From CAYLTX01 sp046545675 (GTDB lineage: Bacteria > Myxococcota_A > Bradymonadia > Bradymonadales > Bradymonadaceae), in assembly GCA_046545675.1 (NCBI GenBank), contig JBKGZI010000130.1, positions 1-13,392 of the forward strand: a DNA stretch of 13,392 nucleotides, read 5' to 3'. Below the pieces are notes generated by a model that was not told the origin of the DNA, did no database searches, and saw only the letters and a list, made by a program, of their open reading frames with translations. The first letter of the stretch is position 1; each line of letters begins with the position of its first letter. This document shows positions 1 to 6,488 of the stretch, in pieces. A program made the translations under genes and the position numbers.

Positions 1-448
1 CGACGGTCGCATTGTGTTGGTGGAGCGTGAGAAGGAGCCGCATGGTTGGGCGCTGCCCGGTGGGTTTGTGGATGAGGGTGAGACCGTCGAGCAGGCGGCT
101 GTGCGTGAGGCGGCAGAAGAAACCGACCTTAAAGTGACACTTCAGGATTTGCTCTATGTTTACTCCGACCCGCAGCGTGACCCGCGCCAGCACACCATGA
201 CCACCGTCTTTACGGCCACGGCCGACGGAGAGCCCCGGGGCGGCGATGACGCACGCGCAGCACGGCTATTTGCTCGCGAGGAGATTCTGGATAGCCAGGC
301 CCTACTGAACGAGTTGGTCTTCGATCATGGGCGCATCCTAAAGCATTACTTTAAGTTTCGTGACGTGGGTGAGCGGCCCTCGCCGATGTCGGAGTTGGAG
401 AGATTTCGCAGCAGCCCTGGATTACGAAGCAACTCGGGAGAGCAATGA
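1..448 (+). CDS. NUDIX hydrolase, 5'-truncated by the window edge
   Basis: The reading frame is open from position 2 to the TGA at 446-448, so the N-terminus lies outside the window. The visible part opens with DGRIVLVERE and the WALPGGFVDEGET segment, followed by the NUDIX box pattern G-x5-E-x7-RE-x2-EE (GFVDEGE, then REAAEETDL). The Glu residues that bind the catalytic metal are present; the Gly near the end of the classic box is Asp here. A later YSDPQRDPRQHT segment is typical of the ADP-ribose pyrophosphatase/MutT-like branch. Family members hydrolyse a nucleoside diphosphate linked to another group; the substrate cannot be read from the sequence. Its stop overlaps the next gene's ATG as ATGA (445-448), which suggests one transcript and translational coupling. 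The family call is firm, the substrate is unknown. Confidence 0.88.
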   Translation, partial: DGRIVLVEREKEPHGWALPGGFVDEGETVEQAAVREAAEETDLKVTLQDLLYVYSDPQRDPRQHTMTTVFTATADGEPRGGDDARAARLFAREEILDSQALLNELVFDHGRILKHYFKFRDVGERPSPMSELERFRSSPGLRSNSGEQ

Positions 449-3234
449 GTCGTTGGCTCGAGACATATTGTGCAGCTGCGGTGTTCGTCGTCGCGCTGCT
501 CGCTCCCGGCGCGGTGGCCGCCCAACAACAGCAGGCCGCGGCCGACGCTGCTCGTTTTTCGGAGGCGTTTTCGCCGGCCGGGACCAACGCGGAGGTGCGC
601 GTGACCATCGAGCCGAGCGACGGAGACAGTTGGCGGGTACGGATAGCGCCCGTGGACAACAGCGATCGAACGTTGCTCGAAGAGCGGATCCCTGAGTGGG
701 TGCTCGAGGACCACTACGACTTGAAATTGAGCAGTGAGTCTCTCTCGGGCGATCATGCGGCGGTGTTATTGTCGGCTCTTCCAGGGGTCCATGGCGAGGC
801 GCCGCCGTCGGCCACGGAATTTCAGGTGGTGTGGCTCGTCGACCACAGCGGACGCGGCCTATCCTTCGAGCGTATCGACACGGCGAAGTACTCGACGCTC
901 GACGGCGGCGAGCGCTTCGAGCTGCGCGAGGTTGATGGCAGCCACCGGCTCATCCGGCTGCGCCGCGACGAGGAGTCCATCCTGTGTGGCGCTGCCAATG
1001 GCGAGCCGGTCATCTTCGACCAATTCGATCCTTCCCGCGCCAGCTTCGAGCAGGCTGTCGATATTGAACGCCTGCTCGACGACGCCGCGACCCTCGAATC
1101 GAAGCCGGCTGGCGGCGACTTCGATCCACCGCCGCTCCAGTCCTGGTATCAGTGGTTTGCAGCGTCGAGCGACCAGCGAAGCCCGGATCGGCGCGGGGCG
1201 TTGATTCGCCCGCTGGAGTTGGGCGATGGGCTGACCAACACCGGCTGGATGGAGGGCGTCGACGGGCTGGGGCGCGGAGAATTCGTCAGCGCCCAGATCA
1301 ACGACAGCGCAAAGATCCGCTCGTTTCGCATCTTGCCCGGCATAGGCGGCTCCAAGGCGGCCTTCGAGGCGTTTGCGCGGCCGACCAAGGTGCTGGTGGC
1401 GCTGTCCGACGGCAGCCGTTATATCGCCGATCTCGACCAGGTCGACTACGAGCAGATCGACTCGGGGCGCGGGCTTATCGTCGAGCTACCCGAGCCGCGC
1501 CGCACTCGTTGTATGAGCGTGATGATTCTGGAGGCGACCGACGGCAAGCGCCTGCGCGGCCAGCCGGCCCATGCACCCCAGACGACGGTCATCGCGAGCA
1601 TCACGCCCTACTCGGTGCTTCACGCCAAAGACGCTAAACACACGGCCCGTCGCGTCGTCGACCATATCTCTCGAGAGGACGACGGGCGCACCCGCCAGCG
1701 CCTGGCCCAGATGGCGCTTCCGCTGGGGGCGGCGCTCGTCGAGGAGGTGCGACATGCGCTGGACAACAGCTCGGCCGACAGGCGACGACGCATCATCCCG
1801 CTGATGGCGACGATGCAGCCGGACCAGGCCGTGCCTTTGTTGCTCGAATTTCTTCGCGACACCGATCCCGATCAACCCGAGTACCGCGCCATCAAGCGCA
1901 GCTTGGCTGCCCACTACGTGCAGGCAGCCCCCGGATTGGTCGACTACGTGCGCGACGCCCCTCCCGATGCCTCTGGCCGCAAATATACGGACGTCTTGCG
2001 ACTGCTCGGCCGGGTCGGCGAGCCGGAGCATCTCGAGCAGCTCATCGAACAATTCGGCCACGGCCCGGAGTCGGTGCGAAGCGAGCGCGTGCGAGCCGTC
2101 GCGGCCGGTGGCAAGCAGCTCGTCGAACCGCTCTTGGAGTATGCCAACTGGCACGTCAACACCGACGCCAGCTACGACGCGTTGCGCGCCCTCAACCTGA
2201 TCGGCAAGCGGCTGTACTACCAGGACCAGGGCGAGCTTCCACGCCCGGAGCTCTATGTGGCGCTGCTCCAGGAGAGCGACCAACGTCGCGCCCTGATGCG
2301 CGGGCTGCGCGTGGCCCGCTTCTTCGAGGTCGACGGCTTCATCGAACTGGTCCAGCAGCAGTTTTCCTCTCATTCGGATGCGTTGGTGCGCCGTTCAGCC
2401 ATGGAGACTGTCGAGCGCTACGAAACAGACGCCGCCCGAACCATCCTGATCGACGCGCTCGACGACCCGTCGCCGGATGTTCGCATCGCGGCGGTCAACG
2501 CCCTGGCCGAACGCGAGGACGCCCACGAAGCCCTCGACGAGCTCATCGCCTATGCGGAACGTGAGCGTTGGAAGTCCGGACTCCAGCAGGCGTTTCGCGT
2601 CTTGGCCTCCATAAACGACCAGCGCACCGAGCGGGTCTTCGAGGAGCTCTTCAGCGAGCGTCCCAATGCCGAGTCGGCCTTCTTGGCGGCAAATGCCCTC
2701 GATCGCGCCGGGCGCTCCGTCGACGCGCGCCTCGCGGCCGGCTTGGTCACCGACGATGAAGTCAGCCTCGAGATGCGCCGTGAGATGCTCGATATACTCG
2801 GGCTCGACGACAGCGAGTTCGGCGAGGCGTTCTTGCTCGATTTGCTCGCCGACGACGGCTTCGAGCAGTTGTCCGAGGCGACTCACGAGCAGGAGAGACT
2901 GCGCAAGCATGTGATGCTCTCGCTGGGCCGACGTCGAAGCGAGTTGGCGAAGCCGAGACTCTTGGAGATGGCCAAAAATAGCGGCTCGATCGACGTACAG
3001 CGCGTCGCACTGCGCGCCCTGGCGTTCTACAAAGACGAGGCGTTGCTCGCCGAGTTGACGGCTTGGCGAGAGGACGCCGACCCGCGGCTGCGCGGCGCAC
3101 TCCGGCAGACGATCGGGATGATCGAGCGACGTACGGATCTCGGGACCATCACAGAGGAACTCGACGAGGTCCTCGAAGAGGATGAGGACAACGACGAATC
3201 TGAAACTCGAACGCCCGATGGGGCATCTGAATAG
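445..3234 (+). CDS. Exported HEAT-repeat protein with a discoidin-like domain
   Basis: This is a 929-residue protein. Residues 1-26 form a Sec signal peptide: a hydrophobic stretch AAAVFVVALLAPGAVA with an AVA-A cleavage site and no lipobox, so the mature protein is probably periplasmic or secreted. Residues of about 27-220 are beta-rich and not recognised. Residues of about 233-385 carry the pattern GDGLTNTGWMEG, GRGEFV, RSFRILPG and VLVALSDGSRY, which matches the discoidin-like carbohydrate-binding fold often annotated as NADase-type glycan-binding. From about residue 417 to 890 there are repeated helical pairs such as DALDDPSPDVRIAAVNALAE, typical of HEAT/PBS-lyase-like repeats used as protein-binding scaffolds. 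The last 25 or so residues are very acidic (EELDEVLEEDEDNDESE). No catalytic motif is visible. The ATG at 445 is supported by the overlap with the NUDIX stop and by the signal peptide. The role is unknown; binding of glycan or envelope partners is inference. Confidence 0.85.
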   Translation: MSRWLETYCAAAVFVVALLAPGAVAAQQQQAAADAARFSEAFSPAGTNAEVRVTIEPSDGDSWRVRIAPVDNSDRTLLEERIPEWVLEDHYDLKLSSESLSGDHAAVLLSALPGVHGEAPPSATEFQVVWLVDHSGRGLSFERIDTAKYSTLDGGERFELREVDGSHRLIRLRRDEESILCGAANGEPVIFDQFDPSRASFEQAVDIERLLDDAATLESKPAGGDFDPPPLQSWYQWFAASSDQRSPDRRGALIRPLELGDGLTNTGWMEGVDGLGRGEFVSAQINDSAKIRSFRILPGIGGSKAAFEAFARPTKVLVALSDGSRYIADLDQVDYEQIDSGRGLIVELPEPRRTRCMSVMILEATDGKRLRGQPAHAPQTTVIASITPYSVLHAKDAKHTARRVVDHISREDDGRTRQRLAQMALPLGAALVEEVRHALDNSSADRRRRIIPLMATMQPDQAVPLLLEFLRDTDPDQPEYRAIKRSLAAHYVQAAPGLVDYVRDAPPDASGRKYTDVLRLLGRVGEPEHLEQLIEQFGHGPESVRSERVRAVAAGGKQLVEPLLEYANWHVNTDASYDALRALNLIGKRLYYQDQGELPRPELYVALLQESDQRRALMRGLRVARFFEVDGFIELVQQQFSSHSDALVRRSAMETVERYETDAARTILIDALDDPSPDVRIAAVNALAEREDAHEALDELIAYAERERWKSGLQQAFRVLASINDQRTERVFEELFSERPNAESAFLAANALDRAGRSVDARLAAGLVTDDEVSLEMRREMLDILGLDDSEFGEAFLLDLLADDGFEQLSEATHEQERLRKHVMLSLGRRRSELAKPRLLEMAKNSGSIDVQRVALRALAFYKDEALLAELTAWREDADPRLRGALRQTIGMIERRTDLGTITEELDEVLEEDEDNDESETRTPDGASE

Positions 3235-3251
3235 AGGTCGGCCGGGCGGCA

Positions 3252-3280
3252 TTGAATAATCCCCACCACACTGGTATGAA
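3252..3280 (+). promoter_or_regulatory. Possible sigma70-type promoter for the rhodanese-MoeB gene
   Basis: TTGAAT (3252-3257) and TATGAA (3275-3280) are separated by 17 bases, matching the -35 and -10 consensus at 4 of 6 positions each. The site lies in the 137-base gap between the HEAT-repeat gene and the rhodanese-MoeB gene, about 90 bases before its GTG start. This gap is AT-richer than its surroundings. No other clear signal was seen in the gap. Such matches arise by chance, so this is tentative. Confidence 0.35.
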
Positions 3281-3371
3281 TTGGCTGGATTATATCTCCG
3301 CGTCCCAACGGCGCGGGGAGTTCGACCGGCTGGCGCAACGCACCACTTCCACCTGACACAGGAGCATTTCC

Positions 3372-4544
3372 GTGGCTGGTATCAACGAGATCGTCAATAA
3401 AATCAAAGAACAGATTCGCGAGACGGACGTCGACGCGGTCCACGATAAGTGGAGCGAGTCGTCGCACTCCGACGATCGCGTCCTCATCGACGTTCGCGAG
3501 CGGGATGAATTCGTCGACGGCCATATCGAGGGTGCTGAGTTCGTCCCGCGCGGCCTGCTCGACCTCAAGATCGAGACCCTCGTGCCCGACCGCGACAAGG
3601 AGATCATCCTCTATTGTGCCGGGGGAACACGCTCGGCGCTGGCGGCCAAGTCGCTCCAGGACCTGGGCTATAAGAAGGTCGCCTCGATGGCCGGCGGCTT
3701 CGGCGCCTGGAAGCAGGCCGGCTACCCGGTCCACATCGCCAAGACGCTGAACCAGGAGCAGATGTCGCGCTACAGCCGGCATCTGATCATCCCCGAGATT
3801 GGTGAGAAGGGCCAGACCAAGCTGCTCGACGCCAAGGTGCTCATGCTCGGCGCCGGCGGGCTGGGGAGCCCGGCTGCGCTCTATCTGGCGGCTGCAGGGG
3901 TCGGAAAGCTCGGCTTGATCGACTCGGACGTCGTCGACCGCTCGAACCTGCAGCGCCAGGTCGTCCACACCGACGATCGCGTCGGCGAGCCGAAGGTCGA
4001 GTCGGCCAAGAAGACCATTCAGGCGCTCAACCCCGACGTCGAAGTCGAGATGTTCGAGGAGCGGCTGACCAGCGACAACGTCCTCGAGATCTTCGAGGGC
4101 TACGACATGATCATCGACGGCGGGGACAACTTCCCGACCCGTTATCTGATCAACGACGCCTGCGTGCACCTGGGCATCCCTAATATCCACGGCTCGGTCT
4201 TTCGCTTCGAGGGACAGGTCACCAGCTTCGTGCCCCACGACGGGCCCTGCTACCGTTGCCTGTACCCGGAGCCGCCGCCGCCCGAATTCGCCCCGAGCTG
4301 CCAGGAGGCCGGCGTCTTGGGCGTTTTGCCCGGGGTCATCGGCCTGCTGCAGGCCATCGAGGCCATCAAGCTCATCGTCGGCATCGGCCAGCCGCTCAAG
4401 GGCCGCCTGCTGGCCTTCGACGGGCTGAACACCGACTTCCGCGAGATGAAGCTCCAACGCGACCCGACCTGCCCGGCCTGCGGCGAGGAAGCCGAGTTTA
4501 CCGGCTTTATCGATTATGAGCAGTTTTGTGCGGTGAGCTTGTAG
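3372..4544 (+). CDS. moeB: Rhodanese-MoeB/ThiF fusion (sulfur-carrier adenylyltransferase)
   Basis: This 390-residue protein begins at GTG 3372; AGGAG at 3360-3364, seven bases upstream, decides the start. Residues of about 20-125 form a rhodanese domain: RVLIDVRERDEF, then the active-site loop YCAGGTRS with Cys82 as the likely persulfide carrier, then MAGGFGAWKQAGYPV. Residues of about 130-390 form an E1-like MoeB/ThiF domain: the ATP-binding loop GAGGLGSP (160-167), DRSNLQRQ (189-196), DGGDN (249-253), and two zinc-binding Cys pairs, CYRC (293-296) and CPAC (367-370). MoeB enzymes adenylate the C-terminal glycine of MoaD/ThiS-like sulfur carriers, and the rhodanese domain could supply the sulfur. 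Here the rhodanese comes first, the reverse of eukaryotic MOCS3/Uba4 and mycobacterial MoeBR. No sulfur-carrier gene is adjacent, so whether it serves molybdopterin, thiamine or another thio-pathway is open. Confidence 0.9.
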   Translation: MAGINEIVNKIKEQIRETDVDAVHDKWSESSHSDDRVLIDVRERDEFVDGHIEGAEFVPRGLLDLKIETLVPDRDKEIILYCAGGTRSALAAKSLQDLGYKKVASMAGGFGAWKQAGYPVHIAKTLNQEQMSRYSRHLIIPEIGEKGQTKLLDAKVLMLGAGGLGSPAALYLAAAGVGKLGLIDSDVVDRSNLQRQVVHTDDRVGEPKVESAKKTIQALNPDVEVEMFEERLTSDNVLEIFEGYDMIIDGGDNFPTRYLINDACVHLGIPNIHGSVFRFEGQVTSFVPHDGPCYRCLYPEPPPPEFAPSCQEAGVLGVLPGVIGLLQAIEAIKLIVGIGQPLKGRLLAFDGLNTDFREMKLQRDPTCPACGEEAEFTGFIDYEQFCAVSL

Positions 4545-4551
4545 TTTGAAC

Positions 4552-4757
4552 GTGTGACGAGCGGCGACCCTTCCCGGGGGTGCGCTACGCCAGCCGCGCG
4601 AGGCGCGTCCGGCTGGGCTTACCCCCGGCTATGGTTTGGTTCTCCGCCCAGCCGATCGGTACGGGTAACTGAGGCTAGAATCCAAACCATAGCTCCGGGA
4701 AAGCATATGCCGCAACGCGGCATGCGCACCCGGGGTTAGGGTCGCCGCTCGTCACAC
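4552..4757. repeat. 206-bp nested palindromic element between convergent genes
   Basis: The ends are a perfect 20-bp inverted repeat, 4552-4571 (gtgtgacgagcggcgaccct) against 4738-4757. A second imperfect stem pairs about 4574-4585 with 4724-4735 (gggtgcgc/gcgcaccc core). Inside are three further structures: a hairpin at 4590-4616 (ccagccg/cggctgg), a stem pairing 4628-4639 with 4682-4693 (perfect core ctatggtttgg/ccaaaccatag) that extends inward to about 4643/4677, and a hairpin at 4707-4723 (atgccgc, loop aac, gcggcat). The whole would fold as a multi-branched cloverleaf on either strand. It fills the gap between the MoeB-like gene (ends 4544) and the SDR gene (ends 4761), so it may also end transcription from both sides. 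It has no transposase and no coding potential. A non-autonomous dispersed element (REP/MITE-like) is the best guess; copy number elsewhere cannot be seen here. Confidence 0.8.
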
Positions 4758-4760
4758 TTC

Positions 4761-5519
4761 CTATTCGATGTACGGCAAGTCCTCGCCGTTCGTCTCGTTT
4801 CCCACATCATCCATCAAATCACGCGAGTTATATTTGCGGCCGGTCTGCGCGACGTCGAGCCGCTCGATGAGCAGCGCGAAGGTCTGGGCGACCTGTTCGG
4901 CGGTCGGGAGTGTGGCGGGGTCTTCGTCGGGGTAGGCTTCGTGGCGCATGTCGGTGGCCGTGCCGCCGGGGTTGACCGAGACGACGCAGACGCCGTCGTC
5001 GGCGAGTTCGTCGGCCAGTGTGTCGGTGAGGCCCTCGACGCCGTGTTTGGAGACCGCGTAGGGTCCCCAGCCGCCCCGGCCTCTTCGGCCCACGCTCGAC
5101 GACACATTCAGGATCATGGAGCTCTCGGCCGCGCGCAGCAGCTCGATGGCCAGCTTGGAGGCGATAAAGACACCGTCGACGTTGATCGACTGCACTGTTC
5201 GCCAATCGGCGAGGTCGACGTCTTCGATGGGCTTGCGCGGACCCAGAACCCCGGCGTTATTGACCAGGACGTCGAGTCGGCCGTGTTCGTCTCGTACCCG
5301 CTCGAAGAGCGCGCTCATCTCCTCGAGGTGGGTGACGTCGGCCACGACTGGATCGACTGTGCCGTCGAGCCCCTCGGCCTGTCTGGAGAGTTCCTCGAGG
5401 GCCGCTTCGTCGCGTGCGCAGGTATAGACGTGCCCCCCGCGTCCGGCCAACTCGAGGCAGAGCGCGCGACCGATGCCGCGGCTGCCGCCGGTAATGATGG
5501 CTACGTGGTCGGTTTTCAT
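4761..5519 (-). CDS. Short-chain dehydrogenase/reductase (SDR family)
   Basis: This 252-residue protein has the usual length and all the marks of a classical SDR. The Rossmann glycine motif TGGSRGIG is at residues 10-17, NNAG at 87-90, Asn113 (SINVDG), the catalytic Ser in NVSSSVG (about 140-142), Tyr154 and Lys158 in YAVSK, and the NPGGTATDM segment (183-191) after the active site. Cys34-Ala35-Arg36 after the second beta strand suggests NADPH preference. The enzyme would be a cytosolic NAD(P)-dependent oxidoreductase; the substrate cannot be inferred. The ATG at 5517-5519 sits directly before the MKTDHVAIITGG strand and is the natural start, although no good Shine-Dalgarno is visible. It is convergent with the MoeB-like gene across a palindromic element and lies downstream of a heptamer hairpin, so it is probably transcribed alone. 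Confidence 0.92.
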   Translation of the reverse strand: MKTDHVAIITGGSRGIGRALCLELAGRGGHVYTCARDEAALEELSRQAEGLDGTVDPVVADVTHLEEMSALFERVRDEHGRLDVLVNNAGVLGPRKPIEDVDLADWRTVQSINVDGVFIASKLAIELLRAAESSMILNVSSSVGRRGRGGWGPYAVSKHGVEGLTDTLADELADDGVCVVSVNPGGTATDMRHEAYPDEDPATLPTAEQVAQTFALLIERLDVAQTGRKYNSRDLMDDVGNETNGEDLPYIE

Positions 5520-5579
5520 GGCGCGTGGTCGCTAAGTGGGAGGAGTTGCTTGCCGGGGTTGGTAGCGCTCTCGCCGCCG

Positions 5580-5635
5580 TTCTTGGTTCTTGGTTCTTGG
5601 TTCTTGGTTCTTGGTTCTTGGTTCTTGGTTCTTGG
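5580..5635. repeat. Tandem array of eight TTCTTGG heptamers
   Basis: Eight perfect consecutive copies of TTCTTGG run from 5580 to 5635 (CCAAGAA on the minus strand). The array lies in the 233-base gap between the SDR start (5519) and the stop of the next minus-strand gene (5753). Perfect identity of all copies indicates recent slippage. Two further complete inverted CCAAGAA copies follow at 5665-5678. Heptamer arrays of this kind are known from other bacteria, for example the STRR repeats of filamentous cyanobacteria, without a settled function. The remainder of the gap (5520-5579, 5683-5752) shows nothing recognisable. Confidence 0.95.
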
Positions 5636-5682
5636 TAAAGCAAATACTTTCGGCTCGTGCCTTACCAAGAACCAAGAACCAA
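5618..5682 (-). terminator. Long hairpin built from the heptamer array and its inverted partner
   Basis: Positions 5618-5638 and 5662-5682 are a perfect 21-bp inverted repeat: the last heptamers plus TAA on one side, and TTACCAAGAACCAAGAACC plus AA on the other. The 23-nt loop contains a smaller aaag/cttt pairing. Minus-strand transcription from the unrecognised gene ending at 5753 runs straight into this hairpin about 70 bases after its stop, so a terminator or mRNA 3'-end stabiliser role is plausible. No clear U-tract follows, so classical rho-independent termination is not certain. Confidence 0.5.
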
Positions 5683-5752
5683 CAACTTCAGCAAATTGCC
5701 AGCGCGCCTCAATCAGCAATGGACTGCCGATCAATCCACACGCCACAAGAGC

Positions 5753-6367
5753 CTACAGCACCGCTTCGTCGGGCGAGACTGACCAAGCCCAGCGGATCGA
5801 CTGGTAGTCGGGGTGATCTTTGCCCAGATTTCGCCGCATCGAGTCGCGGAACTCGCCGATGACGTGGTAGCCGTTCGACAGGCTGTCTCGACGCGAGCGG
5901 TAGTGGCGTGTGTAGTTGCGCAGCGCGTCGCTGGACTCTTCGTGCTCGTCGTGGCCGACGTCGATGAGCTTGGCGAGGCGATCGGCGTCATCTGCGGCGA
6001 AGTCGATATCCGCGCCGCGCTCCTCGAGGTAGTCGATCATTGCGCGCGCAGCCTGCTCCAAGAGCGGCTCGTCCCAATACATCACACGCTTGTCCGGGTA
6101 GCCGATGGCATCGATGCGCTCGAGCTTTTGCTGCACCTCGCGCAACAATTTGGCGAGATGTTTCCAATTCAACTTATCTTCGCCGAGTTGGCGTCGCCAC
6201 GCGGAGAAGTGTTTGTCGGTGGCCTCCCAGGAGTTGGCAATCTCGTTACGGACCTCTTCGAGCTGGGGGCCGTAATTTGCGCAGTATTCGGTGTCCTGAT
6301 GCGACTTGCAGAACTCGATGCAGTCTTCCAGGCAGGCGTTGACTTCGGAGATATTGGCGTACGGCAT
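5753..6367 (-). CDS. Unrecognised helical protein with cysteine-rich N-terminus
   Basis: I do not recognise this 204-residue protein. The ATG at 6365-6367 (MPYANISEV) is chosen because AAGGGA stands eight bases upstream and because the frame further upstream runs into the DUF72 gene and looks non-coding. The N-terminus has cysteines at 12, 16, 20 and 29 with His23 (C-x3-C-x3-C-x2-H-x5-C), placed on one face of a helix; no other cysteines follow. The rest is charged and predominantly helical by eye, with segments such as KLLREVQQKLERI and QAARAMIDYLEERGADIDF, and ends with tryptophan-containing WAWSVSPDEAVL. There is no signal peptide or membrane segment, so it is probably cytosolic. The cysteine pattern recalls metal-binding helical bundles, but that is only a resemblance. 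It lies 121 bases downstream of the DUF72 gene with its own promoter-like site. Confidence 0.75.
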   Translation of the reverse strand: MPYANISEVNACLEDCIEFCKSHQDTEYCANYGPQLEEVRNEIANSWEATDKHFSAWRRQLGEDKLNWKHLAKLLREVQQKLERIDAIGYPDKRVMYWDEPLLEQAARAMIDYLEERGADIDFAADDADRLAKLIDVGHDEHEESSDALRNYTRHYRSRRDSLSNGYHVIGEFRDSMRRNLGKDHPDYQSIRWAWSVSPDEAVL

Positions 6368-6435
6368 TGGCTCAATCCCTTGCTGGAGGACGCTCGCCGT
6401 CGGGCCATCGAGCAGATCGGACCCGCGCAAGCGGT

Positions 6436-6449
6436 GCGGCATACGCCGC
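6436..6449. promoter_or_regulatory. Operator-like inverted repeat at the predicted transcript start
   Basis: gcggcatacgccgc is a perfect 5-bp inverted repeat around ATAC, touching the predicted -10 box and covering the expected transcription start of the minus-strand gene at 6367. It could be a repressor site or a 5' hairpin in the mRNA. Short GC-rich palindromes are frequent in such DNA, so this is tentative. Confidence 0.25.
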
Positions 6450-6481
6450 AGTATATGCATGATTGCCCGGCGATATGTCAA
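6450..6481 (-). promoter_or_regulatory. Promoter-like site for the unrecognised gene
   Basis: On the minus strand a perfect TTGACA (6476-6481) is followed after 20 bases by TATACT (6450-6455), in the 121-base gap between the DUF72 stop and the ATG at 6367. Both boxes are strong but the spacing is three bases longer than optimal, so either the promoter is weak or activator-dependent, or a shifted -10 is used. A transcript would have a leader of about 75 bases. Confidence 0.4.
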
Positions 6482-6488
6482 ATGCGGG

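Noticed and set aside
1486..2373. A 295-codon open frame on the minus strand opposite the HEAT-repeat gene
   Set aside because: It lies entirely within the HEAT gene, whose signal peptide and repeats are clear. The minus-strand product has no recognisable motif and reflects the codon bias of high-GC DNA.
3253..3289. Inverted repeat aataatcc/ggattat before the MoeB-like gene
   Set aside because: Only about seven bases pair across a 20-base gap and the match is AT-rich, so it is within chance expectation; the overlapping promoter-like boxes explain the AT-richness equally well.
3027..4457. A 476-codon open frame on the minus strand opposite the MoeB-like gene
   Set aside because: The plus strand encodes intact rhodanese and MoeB motifs here; the antisense product is a bias-driven shadow running across two genes and their gap.
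4554..4739. A 61-codon open frame inside the palindromic element
   Set aside because: It is contained in the inverted-repeat structure, has no ribosome binding site and no protein-like pattern; frames of this kind are usual in palindromic repeats.
5516..5746. Frames encoding repeated PRTKNQE peptides across the heptamer array
   Set aside because: The peptide periodicity comes only from translating TTCTTGG/CCAAGAA repeats; there is no start signal or sequence outside the repeat that looks coding.
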